This document shows, piece by piece, positions 1 through 12,400 of a stretch of DNA of 64,000 nt; the stretch's first letter is position 1; each line of letters begins with the position of its first letter. The notes beneath the pieces are model-generated. The model did not search any database. It was given only the letters and a program-made list of their open reading frames with translations, and had not been told where the DNA came from. The DNA lies in the NCBI GenBank assembly GCA_903813345.2, contig CAIIXF020000012.1, positions 20,660,184 to 20,724,183 of the forward strand. The letters are read 5' to 3'. The position numbers and the translations under genes are program-made. The stretch comes from Owenia fusiformis. Taxonomy: Eukaryota; Annelida; Polychaeta; Sabellida; Oweniidae.

Positions 1-511
1 AGTAAAATAGGTTAAAATGGCGGCCATTTTCCATTTTTTAAAATGGCCACCTTCTACCAAAAGTGTCTTTCGACAGTGTGCAATGTTTATAGTATTCACA
101 TACCAAATATGAACAAAATCGCTCCACTACTTTTCGAGTTACAGCAAAAATCGTAAAATAACGAGTAAAGGCCGCCATTTTTCAAGATGGCTGCCATATA
201 TGTGCTTCTTTAATATCTACATTTCTAGCTTTATTAATGTCCTATATAATTTTTTTACATCTAAAACATATTGTTATTACAGTTTTACATATTGCACCTA
301 AATTACTGTAAATTCGGCACTAAAATGGCCGCCATCTTAAAATGAGGGGCCATTTTGAAAATCGGCTTTCGAGCAGAACTTCTACCCCCATAGGGTATAT
401 GTGTACAAAATATGAACAAAACTGGACCAACGGTACTTGAGTTATTGCCCGGATGGACGTTTGGACGGACGGAGGCGTTCCCTATATCCCACCGAACTTC
501 GTTCGATGGGA
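1..511 (+). repeat. Pearl/HINE-like element, family A (left-truncated)
   Basis: Diverged ~149-bp units, each with a GCCGCCATTTT/AAAATGGC core and the phrase 'atgaacaaaatcgctccac', are followed by a short GGACGG tail and a terminal hairpin around 493-511 (CGAACTTCGTTCG flanked by complementary ATCCCACC/GATGGGAT). Core repeats plus tetranucleotide tail plus hairpin is the build of bivalve 'pearl' elements and other Helentron-derived non-autonomous elements. The left end lies outside the window. Related copies are at 23120-23360, 24731-24845, 26602-27610, 45617-46145 and 52743-53490. The family name is inference. Confidence 0.65.
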
Positions 512-939
512 TAAATATTGATGAAAACCAAAGATATGAATAGTAGAATGAATACAAGGTAGAATATGTCAAGATGTCACCACCTAGTTGCTCAAATCTG
601 AAACCTAAAGACGGTCCTGAAGTCAGATTTGAATTTCTGAGAACTTGTAGATGATGAAAAGACCTTTTTGATCTTTTTTGACCTTTAGAAGGTCATTGAA
701 GGTCAACTCTTAAGTCAGATTTGAACTTCTGAGAACTTGTAGCCTTATTTATTGTTAAAAATATTGTTTTCAGACTTTCATTTCAGCTAAATTATTTGAA
801 ATATCATATTCCTTATTGTATCAGGCGAGGTCCTCTTCTTTATCATTATATTCAATCTTATCCCTTATAGTTGAGGTCAAATCTGTAGAATAACACGTAT
901 ATATACTTATGATATTTTGCAAATGCGTGGAAAAAAGCA
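512..939. other. No gene seen; short duplicated phrase
   Basis: AT-rich sequence with no supportable gene. The phrase 'gtcagatttgaa' followed by 'ttctgagaacttgtag' occurs twice, near 622 and 714, suggesting a small diverged tandem duplication of about 93 bp. Confidence 0.5.
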
Positions 940-962
940 ATATCTGTGGAATACATAGAATA

Positions 963-1230
963 TTCCCGCCCCCCTCCTTGGTTGGGCCCAGAAAAAAAAT
1001 TGGGTGCAAACAAAATTTGGGCAAAAAAGGCCCAAAAAAGTGGGCCTTTTGATCATTACTGGGCTTTATTTTTTTAATTTCAGGCCAAATTTTGAAGAAA
1101 ATGGGCCTCAAAATTTCAAAATTTAGGCCCACTTTTCGGTTTTGGGGGCCCAAACTTATTTTACGCGCAAGCACGGAAGTTTTTTCCTCTGACCTGAAAT
1201 TTGGGCCCCCCTTTCCCAGATCTGCCCCTG
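963..1230. mobile_element. GGGCCC-rich MITE fragment
   Basis: Dense GGGCCC/GGGCCT motifs in an otherwise AT-rich sequence, ending in CCCAGATCTGCC. It matches 16712-17078 over most of its length, and that copy has both ends (GGCGGATCTGGG and CCCAGATCCACC). Here the left terminus is not clear. The open frames across it are by-products of the repeat. Confidence 0.6.
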
Positions 1231-1387
1231 AACACAAATGTGACGTGCATTGTTACATGATTGCTTACATGGTGATTTCATGACGTCACAAATATAGAAA
1301 TGATTAATGTTTTGGCTATAGTTCAAATCACAAAATAAAACTGAATGTTGTTTTGAAATGCTTTGTAAGATGAACTATTGGATGATT

Positions 1388-1905
1388 TTACCTCAACTAT
1401 GGGATAAATAGAACATCCTATGATTTTTTCGTGATATCATTTTAATCCACTCATTGATATCAATATCTGCACTCATACACTATGCTCACTCGTCCAGATG
1501 TCGATATCAACTCATGAATAAAAATGATATTACTCAGCATCATAGGATATCCTATACATATTTATTTTATCACAGATATTACATTTGTCCACTGATTTGA
1601 AAACTCCCGCCAATGTGACATGTATTGTTGTGATGATGGCGTCACGTGATATGAATGAATGTTGTTCACTGTGGTTGTTGTGAAATGTTTTATTATTGAA
1701 CTATGGGATAAATAGAACATCCTATGAATTTTCATGATATCATTTTAATCCACTCATTGATATCAATATTCTGCACTCATTCTCTACGCTCACTCGTCCA
1801 GATATTGATATCAACTCATGGATAAAACCTGGGAATACTAAACCATTCCAAGATAAAACTGATATCTCTCAAAATTATAGGATTTTCTATACATATTTCA
1901 TTCCA
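1388..1905. repeat. Two palindromic AGGATATCC-type units
   Basis: Two neighbouring hairpin units start 'tgggataaatagaacatcc', run through 'ttttaatccactcattgata', turn at 'ctcactcgtccagat' and return in complementary order to 'catagga'. Further copies are at 3966-4135 and, as a fragment in opposite orientation, 22905-23120. The structure is a foldback MITE; no target duplication is certain. Confidence 0.65.
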
Positions 1906-3080
1906 TGGAGTATAAGATAGGTCACTAAATAGAAGGCAATGTTGATTTCAAACATGTGATATTGATTTATTGATTTACATCGGAGTTGTTAACGAATGCA
2001 GTAAGACATGATGATTCCAAAATACATAATGCATAGAATACAAAGCCTCTTTGTTTACATTATTAGGGAACCATACCATCATGCACTCACTCACTCATTA
2101 AGCTACATACTCACTCATTCATTGAATGAGTCACCACATGCCATCACAACACTCAATCATACATGTGAAGGAACTTACTATCAAATCAACCCCTCTTTGA
2201 ACGAGGCACCCATGTGCTCATTCACCCATTTATTAAGCCACTAAATACTTACTCATTGATATATTCAAGAACATAACCACAATAAGACGAGTAGAAATAG
2301 CAAAAAACTGAAAACAAAATTTTGAGCACAAGACAGGAGAAACTATGGTGCATGTTAAGCTATGTTAGCCTAGCTTAATCATATAGCTTAGGCCCCTACA
2401 TGTTAATTGCCTGTTTAGCATTAATAAAAAGTTACAGGACTAGGATAAGAGGCCTTTTTCTTAAACTCTTTACCACTCGTTACCACCTAGTGAGATATTG
2501 AGAAAGGGTTTTACAAAAATGATACTGAACTCTTATCATAAATAAAAAACAGTAGCTACAACAAAAAGTCAGTCACATTACAATAGAGAGCTTCCCAATA
2601 TAAGTTATTTGGTCAACTTGTATGTAAACTTGTACTTCTAAATAAAAATACAAGGTGTTACATTACGAAGGCTTTTAGTAAAAAATCTCAAAATGTCAGA
2701 TGTAATATAATGTTCAAATGCAAAACATTTGTAACTTTAAAACTATATGTATCATCACATGTCTGAGATCTCTTGGTTTAAAATTAAATAGGAGTTCCTT
2801 TATGACAAACAATTTATAGTCTCATCTCAAACTGACTTTGAAGATGAACATACGAAACACCCTGTACAAATACTGGAGAGGGTTTAATATGCAACCAAAA
2901 CAGACTGGCTCCGGGAATTGCTAGCACAGATTGGCTTGATTAATGAATCAAAATGGTAGTCAAAGTGTTTGATTGGATACTTTAGTCTACTTTACATATT
3001 CAGCTTTGGTGGTGAACTTGTACTTGTACCCACTGGCACTTAGATATGGTCTTTGTGAGAAAATACATTGAGCCAAGTCA
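1906..3080. other. Intergenic, no gene seen
   Basis: Downstream flank of ERAL1. It contains loose ACTCACTCATT-type repeats around 2085-2240 and otherwise unremarkable AT-rich sequence. No domain-bearing frame on either strand. Confidence 0.5.
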
Positions 3081-3084
3081 GTTT

Positions 3085-3408
3085 CTTGATGCACTCATCC
3101 TTTATTAGGTGTCTTCATCCACCCAATATATGATTTGTGTCATGTCACATTTGAAACTGTTCATTAGTTCTTGTTTGGCTTCCAGAGCAAATTGTTGAGT
3201 TACTAATCATTTTTTAGGAGTCTTCAGCCTTGCTATCAATTTTAGTGTCATGTCACATTTGAAACTGTTCATTAGTTCTTGTTTGGCTTCCACAGCTAAT
3301 TGTTGAATTACTAATCATTTTTTAGGAGTCTTCAGCCTTGCTATCAATTTTAGTGTCATATCACATTTGAAACTATTCATTAGTTCTTGTTTTGCTTCCA
3401 TAGCAAGT
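3085..3408 (-). repeat. 108-bp x3 tandem repeat across ERAL1 stop and 3' UTR
   Basis: Three consecutive 108-bp units (3301-3408, 3193-3300, 3085-3192). The first in gene order encodes the end of the KH domain (AMEAKQELMNSF...LKTPKK) and the TGA stop. The second repeats the same 36 codons, TGA included, in the same frame and nearly identical in protein sequence. The third keeps the frame for about half its length, then diverges and ends at TAA TAA beside the poly(A) signal. Confidence 0.85.
3101..3106 (-). promoter_or_regulatory. ERAL1: Poly(A) signal of ERAL1
   Basis: AATAAA on the minus strand, about 210 nt past the stop codon and inside the last, most diverged 108-bp repeat unit. It is the first canonical hexamer noticed downstream of the stop, so mRNA cleavage is expected near 3075-3090. 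Confidence 0.55.
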
Positions 3409-3446
3409 TTTTGAATCATCCGGCCTGCCTTACCCACAACAAATGA
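3315..3446 (-). CDS. ERAL1: ERAL1 terminal coding exon: KH domain end
   Basis: Acceptor TTTTCAG precedes SFVVGKAGRM; 43 residues then TGA. GKAG is the GxxG loop of the Era-type KH domain that contacts rRNA, followed by the helix IQKLAMEAKQELMNSF and the strand KCDMTLKLIARLK. The family ends shortly after this strand, so this stop is at the expected place even though 36 in-frame codons of near-duplicate sequence follow it. Confidence 0.93.
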   Translation of the reverse strand, partial: SFVVGKAGRMIQKLAMEAKQELMNSFKCDMTLKLIARLKTPKK

Positions 3447-6400
3447 CTGAAAATACAAAAATACACTTTTAATCTTTTCACTTTGTAAAAGGATCCTTTA
3501 ATTGTGTTATTAAAAAAGTTTTAAAATTATAAAATTGCTGCACAAGTGCACTATGTAGACTATGTGCCACTAATTTAAAAACATTTGCTATTAAATATTT
3601 AGAACTAGTATATAGTTCAAAGGACTGGTATATGTGTGATTTAAATGAAAAATAAAAATCTATTGGAGGTGGCATATCATGTCAAGTCTGTTGAAAATGA
3701 ATATTTATTCCATAGTTAGCATAATATTCATAGGATAACATGTGGAAATAAAAATGGTATTTTTGTAATCAGTGGTAAAATATGATATTTTTGACAAATT
3801 TTCACTTAACCATAGCATACGGTTTTTTAGCCATGACATACGGCGCCGTATGCGATGGTTTATGGATTTTTGCTACTTCAGACTCAAAACGAGGCTAGGT
3901 ATCAACATCGCCGGATCGTTTGGAAAATTCGAATTAAATCACTTAATTTCCGACGATTCTGATAATGACTTTAACTATGGAATAAAAAGAACATCCTATG
4001 ATTTACTCGTGATATGATTTTAATCCACTCATGGATATTGATATCTGCACTCTCTCGCTACGCTCGTTCGTGCAGATATCATATCCATTCGTGGATAAAA
4101 ATCATATCACTCATAAATCATAGGATATCCTCTATGAATTCGATGGCTGAACTGTTACACTGAAAATGGTGAAAGTCATAACTAACCAGTGAGCTTGTAA
4201 AAGTTGGAGAGAGTGATGACTCACTACATGACGTTGCTTGTAACAGTTGGTGAGAGGCATGACTTACCACATGAAGTTGCTTGTAAAAGTTGGTGAGAGT
4301 CATGACTTACCACATGACTTTGCTTGCAACAGTTGGTGAGAGTCATGACTTACTACATGACGTTGTTTGTAAAAGTTGGTTAAAGTCATGACTTACCACA
4401 TGATGTTGCCTGTAACAGTTGGTGAGGGCCATGACGTACTACATGACATTGTTTGTAAATGTTGGTTAGAGTCATGACTTACCACATGATGTTGCCTGTA
4501 ACAGTTGGTGAGGGCCATGACGTACTACATGACATTGTTTGTAAAAGTTGGTTAGAGTCATGACTTACCACATGATGTTGCCTGTAACAGTTGGTGAGGG
4601 CCATGACGTACTACATGACATTGTTTGTAAATGTTGGTTAGAGTCATGACTTACCACATGATGTTGCCTGTAACAGTTGGTGAGGGCCATGACGTACTAC
4701 ATGACATTGTTTGTAAAAGTTGGTTAGAGTCATGACTTACCACATGATGTTGCCTGTAACAGTTGGTGAGAGTCATGACTTACCACATGACGTTGCTTGT
4801 AAAAGTTGGTGAGAGTCATGACTTACCACATGACGTTGCTTGTAAAAGTTGGTTAGAGTCATGACTTACCACATGACGTTGCTTGTAACAGTTGATATTC
4901 ATGATGGCTCTTAGCAACCCCTCTTCCATCTCCCACATCACTATCTCCTAAAGAAGAAATACCATATTCATTCAATGATACAATTATTGCTTAATCATGA
5001 TAACACATTTTCTAAAATACAACTACTTTGGTACAAGAAATATCTACATGTTCGACACTAAAATTGCTCAAAATCATATCTATGTTTAAGTGTTAAAATC
5101 CTCATTTTCTCAGAAATTGAGTCTCAACAAGTAGGTTCATGTGGGATAGTATTGGTAGAGTCCATTTTCAATAGTAAGAATAGGACATTGGGGTTCCTTT
5201 TAGAACTTTTTGTTGGGATTGTCCTGTTCCAAGACCAAAGTCATAAGGAGAGGCTGGACAGTATCAGGGAACTGTGACATCCCTAATATATAAAGTATCA
5301 ACAAAATTGATCTACTACTCTTCCAGTTATCGTAAGATGGCCACCTTCTAGACATATTTTTATAGGTCATTGTACTGTCAACAAAATTACTCTACTACTT
5401 TATATATGCATATCAAAGATATAAACAATATGAGACAAGACAGATAAGATGAACAAATGGACAAAAGAATGGCTTCTTTTATACTAGTTCTGGCCACATT
5501 ATACTGACCACATCTATACTGTAGGGTATCTCCTCTGGCAGATGGTCCATACATTTCTCCCAGACACACATCTTAGCTATTTCTGCAGGGTTTTGATCTG
5601 TCACCATTGAACTGTGGTAATGCCAGTTTCCTGGTGTAGCCACATTAAACATAAAATCCTGTAAAAGAATAAACAGTCTTTAATATAATGTATATGTACA
5701 AGAATAGGTAAAACATCGACTCCCACCAAACATAACATAGTTTATCAACTCACTCGTCATTTTGAACAAAACATGATAGAAAAAAACATGCTGATTGAAT
5801 TTACCAGCCATTTTGAGATTTCCGATGTCCCTAAGGCATCAGCATAATAAAATTTGAACCAAATCTTTTAATTGGTACAAGGTTGACCGTTTGGTATTTG
5901 GGTTATTTTTTCAAAAAATATGGTGGCCAGAGGTCATTTGCCCATAAGGCATAAGCCTATAAAATTTGAACCCAAACTGAACACCAGAATGAATTAACAG
6001 ATGGATGGACGACTCCTCTATATTCCTCCTGAACTTTGTTTGGCAGGATAATTAACACTATCAGTTATCACACGTTTCAGCATGTGATACGGGAAATATT
6101 CCACGAAAGGTAACACTGTATCATCCACGAAAGCGAAGCTTGAGTGGTGATACATCGTTACCCGAGTGGAATATTTCCTGTATCACATAAGCTGAAACGT
6201 GTGATGACGATTTTATCACATGTCAAGGAATTTTGAAGCATTTTGATTTGGTCAATTCAGTTATGATTGTGTTCAGTACCCTGTACTCCTGGTAACTATT
6301 ATAACTTTTGATTTCGCTTTGAAACAATATGACGTCATACCATTGTATTCGTACTTGTTTGTGAATCAGTATGACGTCATATTGTTTTCCTTAGCTAGCA

Positions 6401-9400
6401 GTGATATAATCAGTGACGTCACATCGTTGCTATTGACTAGTGATACAGCCCACCGTATCACATGAAAATCAGTCATGTGTCGTGTGATACGGAATATACA
6501 TCATCACAATTGACCAATCAAAATGCTTAGACACTCCTAATCATGTGATAAACACATATCTCAATTATTTCTGGCTGCATTAACACAGGCTGGTATCGAA
6601 AAATTTGTCCGCTGTGACGGAGCGTGCTATTTTGCATAGAATCTCTAGGAAATCCACACAATTTATTTTTTTACTCATATGTTTTACTATATCAAAGAAA
6701 ATTACTGACTCCATGCAATGGATATATCATTTGCGGGTAACTTTAAATTCTGTTTGGAGTCCAACAACGTTATGAGTAAAAGCTATTGAAAACGGCGTCG
6801 GAGTATCATACTCCAAAATGTACCATTTCTTTTATTTCTTTTTAATGGTACAATATAGCGACACGATAATATTTACATATGTTTTCAGCATAACTCTGAA
6901 GGTATTAATGAGATCTTTATGTATTGGGTATTTTTAATTTTTTTGATAAAAAATAATAATTAATTTTTTTGTCCGCTGTGACGGAGCAGTTTCAAATCTG
7001 AAATGCGTTAAGAATTTAGATTCATAATATATTTCTTTAGAGGAGCGAGCGTGTCAAATCTCTTTCGTAAAGTATTCTGAAAAATGAAACGTAATAAAAG
7101 TACACAATTCAAATTCTGAGATGTATATACGACCACTCTTTAAGCTTCTTTTCTCAGTTTGTACTGCAATCCAACTTATGATTGGTAACTCATGAAAATG
7201 ATAGTCAACTTCCATTTCAGTAAAGGGTATTTGCCTTTCGTAGTGCCCTTTGTGGATCCATCGGCCTGTCATTTTTTACGGTAACTTCATTATTTAAAGT
7301 AAAATGATTTGCTGAAGATGAAGCTAAATACATATAATGGTATGGACTGTGAATTGTTCTACCCTCTTTATTCGTTCCAAAAGGTAAGTTGAATGTATCT
7401 TGAAATACGAAAATGCAAAATTTGATTTTAAGATCGTTCTTTATTTGACTAAGAGTTATGGCTATCTGATGCAACTACAGTAAAATATGTGTACAGTGAA
7501 CACATATGGAGCCCAAAAATGTGTTCCCAGTTGGTATAGATGTTCACTCCATAGAGGCAATTTCATACAGAAGTCAGAGGAATATTTGATAAGAAGAGGT
7601 GGTCACTAGAGAAAGATATTCATTGATACAGGTTTTACAGTGCAGCACGTTTACAAAGACTTTTTTTTTATAATTTTAGTCTATGCAAAACGATGAATTT
7701 CATGAATTTCAAATAATTGCAAATTAAATCTGTATTGGGATCATCTTATATACAGTAATATAATATTATGTGGTAAAAGGTTATACATCTGTCGGCATGC
7801 ATGATGTCTGTGCGCTATTTCGAATAAGTAAATTCATATTAGCCCTATTTACACTACACGTGACATTTCAAGACGTCTAGGCGAAAACGTATTAGAAATA
7901 TTATGTTGAGTTTACATCATGTTGATTTCAGTACAAACCTCCGAAAAATACTAAGAGTGGTCGTTTTTATATCTCAGATTTACATTACCCCATATCTCCA
8001 AGAGGCTGCTCATCATTATTTAGGAAAGTGATTTGTGACGTTCTCTCTTCTAAGGGTACTTTTAAAAGATATAATTTGAATCTTAAATTCTTAACGTAGT
8101 TCACAGTTAAAACTGTAAACATTATTTTTTGTAAAAAATATCAAAAATACCCAATACATCAAGATATCATTAATACCTTCAGAGTTATGCTGAAAACATA
8201 TGTAAATATTATCGTGTCACTATATTGTACCATTAAAAAGAAATAAAACAAATGGTACATTTTGGAGTATGATACCCTGGCGCCGTTTTCAATAGCTTTT
8301 ACTCTTAGCGTTGTTGGACTTCAAACAAAAGTTAAAATTACCCGCAAATGATATACCCATTGCATGGAGTAAGAAATTTTCTTTGGTATAGCGAAACATA
8401 TGAGTAAAAAATAAATTGTGTTGGTTTCTTAGTGTTTCTATGCAAAATAGCACGCTCCGTCACAGCGGACAAATTTTTCGATACCAGCCTGTGATTAAAT
8501 ATTCAGATATACAGGGTGATCATTAAGTTCTGGGAATCGGTCTGCCATTTCAAGATTTCTCAACTATTTAAGTTTAAATTTTCAGCAGGTGTACATTGTA
8601 TAAATCTGAATTGACAGACAAGGTTTCATATACATATGGCTTCTACAGTTTATTTTATTGTAATTATAAAAAAAAGTAAAAGTGGTCCGCGGGTCAGAAA
8701 ATTTTGACTGATGTTAATCTGAAAATGTCCTACTAACTAAAACATATTCATCTTGCCTAGATAGTTGCATCAAACTACTTGTACTGGAGGCAGACAAGTA
8801 CTCTTGAAATCATTTATTCAAAAGTATTCTTCAGTGCTGAGAAGATAATATCTTATAATGGTTTCTATTAGCCTGGACGCACATGCATTGTTGACAAACC
8901 TTGTCCATAAAGACGTTTTACAGTCCTCCCTTTGGTAGCTCTTGAAGATTTGCCCAAGGCTTTGAAATCAGTCCCTTATCAGAATCACACCTATGGCCTC
9001 TCATATGATGCTCCCATACCCCAAATGTAGTGAAGCCTTATGGTGCTTCATCTGGCGAATAGTATATGGTGAATTTGGGGCATAAACAACTTGTGCGAAC
9101 CCTAATTCTTCAAGAATAGTATGACTTTTTTGAGGAGTGGGAAGGAGCAAAGTCATAATGGAAGATAAACTTCCCGCTATTTGGAGTCATGATTGTGACT
9201 TTGAGAGTATAACGAATAATAATAAAATAGAGCAAAGTTCACTCTAATATTACAATACAGATGTTACTTTAGAAACTAAAGTCAGAAATATTTGAAAACA
9301 TAAAAAATCACAGAAATATGTCCACCAAATTTAACCATACTTTTGGATCAAGTAAAATAAAAATGAATTCAAATTTTGCTTGACTCGCTATGCCATTTTA

Positions 9401-12400
9401 TATTTGTCACGTTGCTATAGTAACAATAATAATCCATTGTGACATCATATGACAATGAGACTGTTTTATTCAACCCAAAATTACATTCCTCATTTACCAT
9501 AAAAGGTCCATGTGCAGTATGGCAAGTGCTTTTAGATAGTTATATCTTCAACCATGAGTACTTTCTGGGCATAAATACAGTGGTTTTTATTAAAACAATA
9601 TGTTTTCTTTCAAGTGAAGTACCCATAAGGATAAAATTATCAATCAAACAATTCGATAAATTATTAATAGGGAACCCAGTCAACATTTTTTTTCAAAATG
9701 TTGAACCTATTTACTCAAAAGAGGATCATTTTCTGGTTCTTAATCTTATTGCATGAAAAGATTATTCAGCAAGGGTCTAAAACTTCTTCAAAAAAAGAAT
9801 GGTATTGAAAGTCTTGTTTTGAAGATATCAATTTTCGATGACCAAAATTATGCTGAAAACGATGGATAGCATGAGTTTTCCCTATTGGAAAATAACATGG
9901 GATATGTGGTTTTTAACTTTAACGCATTTCAATACACATCCCCTTTTCAGAAATTGTTAATAGAGTGTAGAAGAAACTTTCGATATGTTCAAATTGAGAA
10001 AAACAAGATCCTCTTTTTAGAAAATGAGCCTACCATTTTTAAAATAGTGCCAATGTGTGGTCCTAATCCATAATTTTTCAGAGAGTTGGATTGATATTTT
10101 ACTAGCATGGGAACTTCACTTGAAAGAAAATATATTGTTTAAATAAAAAAAACACTGTATTGATGGCCAGAAAAGTACCCATGGTGAAAGATATGACTGT
10201 CTAAAATCACTTGCCATACTGCACATGGACCTTTCAAGTGAATTTGTTGAAATAAATGAAATGACAGATAACAAATTCTAGAACTTAGTGATCACCTAGC
10301 CTTGCCCAAGTCGGTATTTTTTAATTATCTGATCTTGAATTATTACCGCCTTGTACAATCCAATGCATCATCAGGGGTATCGCAAAACCGTATTGATTGA
10401 CAGATCGCATGGACACGACGTGTGACTTCAGGCTGATTGACCAATGATGAGCATAATAATGAGCTAACGCTGCAGGGCCGTCGTTGATTGGTCAAATTTA
10501 CCGACATAAACATTGAGTCGGTTAAGCACGTGGCTTTCTCATTGGTACAAGGCAGTCATAATAGAAATCAAGATAAGTAAAACAGACCAACTTGGGCAAG
10601 GCTAGTGATCACCCTGTTTGATATATTATTAGTCATTGAAAAACAAACTAACCCTCAGCTCATCAACCCCCTCTCCTGTAGTTGAAGACACAATGAACAC
10701 TTTCTCAAACGTTCCCCAACCTCTTTTGTTCTTGATCAAATTATTGATTTCAGATTGTTTATTATGTTCTGTTATCCAATTAGAGTTCATCTCTTTGGAA
10801 ATTACTGCATTTCTAATCAATTTACGCTCCTCTTTGAAGCCTTTGGCACTTTGAGATTGCTCCAGAAATGGTCTTGTAGGATCATATTTTTTACTTTTGG
10901 GTAGTGGTTTGAAAGTTTGCTTATGTGAGGCTGTCTTTATTGACTGGTTGGTTTTGTTGTCATTTTGCAAGTTCCCTCTAAAGTCCATGTCATTTCTTGT
11001 GTTAACTTCATTTTGAGTTACCTCATCAATCGGTCCATGCAACTCAATTCTTTCATTTTGAGTTACCTCATCAATTGGTCCATGCAACTCAATTCTTTCA
11101 TTTTGAGTTACCTCATCAATTGGTCCATGCAACTCAATTCTTTCATTTTGAGTTACCTCATCAATTGGTCCATGCAACTCAATTCTTTCATTTTGAGTTA
11201 CCTCATCAATCGGTCCATGTAGCTCAATTCTTTCATTTTGAGTTACCTCATCAATCGGTCCATGTAACTCAATTCTTTCATTTTGAGTTACCTCATCAAT
11301 TGGTCCATGCAACTCAATTCTTTCATTTTTACATGTATATCCCATAATATTGACATCAGTCCTTGAAGAATCCTCAGATTCCTTATTCTTCAGATCATTA
11401 TTATTTTTCTGTTTATTTCCACTTTCTAATGATTCAAGCTCATGTTTTAAATCTTTAATGAATTTATATGGGTCCTCCTTTGATTTGTGCTTCAGTTCTG
11501 ATGGTGTCAGAATGGTGGTGCTGTCTCGATGACCATCTACAACACCCTCTGTTAGCAGTCGTACTATCTCCAAGAGCATGTGTTTAGATTTTAGTATATC
11601 TACCTGTAACCAGAAATAAACAGAAAAACAGAATTTACAGATAGGGAAACCAGTCATTTAGACATTTTTTGAGAGATTCTACAGTCATAATATGAGTATA
11701 TACATTTTGTCAGTTAAAGACAGTTTTTACAGTCATGTATACATTCTTTTTCCAATAAGAGGCAGGTTCTACAGTCATGCATACATGTACTGTAGATTTG
11801 GTTAGTTAGACGCTATTTAATTAGGCGATTTTGCCATTTTTGGCATATTGGTGGCTATTTAATTTGACGGACACTAAGGCTTGGGCATTGCTCTAATTAT
11901 ACACTTAGTCTTACTGGAACAAAATACAAACTGTTATTCCTTCAATTCAACAATTAACTACATAGCAATATATATGAGTATATTGTATATGTATATCTTG
12001 CAATAATCACTGAAGCAATTCCCCGGGAAATGCTCAATTATATCGATGTTCGTTCAGTGTACTTTTATTTCAAAATGTGGCTGAACTGTACAGGTTAAAA
12101 CCCATGTCTAATTTCTCTGCAAATTAGACTGTTTTTAACCAAAATACCAAGCGGTTTGAAGTCTTTTTAGAGCTAAGAAGTTAAGTACAAGCATTTCTTC
12201 AGCTATAAGGACATTGTGTATCATTCTGAAGCAAAACAGGCTGACGATTTCAAACTTTTATTTTTCTGTCAATTTTTGGTGATAAATTTTGTTTGAAACA
12301 AAATGACCTTCCCTGACATTTCCTGGCGATCCTTCTAAACTTGTGGTGAAGATGTTAATTGGTTTTTTTTCCCAAAATTCAAGCAGGCGCTAAATTAACC

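Larger units (their letters stand above)
8512..10616. mobile_element. Degenerate mariner-like element
   Basis: Terminal repeats CAGGGTGATCAT(T)AAGTTCT at the left and, once the nested insertion at 10297-10604 is removed, the complementary AGAACTTAGTGATCACCCTG at the right. CAGGGTG-type ends are typical of mariners. TA precedes the left end; the right has TT, so the TA duplication has decayed. A transposase relic lies inside on the minus strand. Confidence 0.7.

Noticed and set aside
821-1283. 138-codon and 63-codon frames over the GGGCCC-rich repeat
   Set aside because: The same frames would be expected from the MITE copy at 16712-17078, which is broken; no domain.
4118-4303. Minus-strand frame in the 43-bp minisatellite as a coding exon
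   Set aside because: The 43-bp period is not a multiple of three and the frame depends on repeat phase; intronic.
10965-11347. Plus-strand repetitive open frames (LNSFILSYLINWSMQ and HFELPHQLVHATQFF types)
   Set aside because: Reflections of the 45-bp ERAL1 coding repeat read on the opposite strand.
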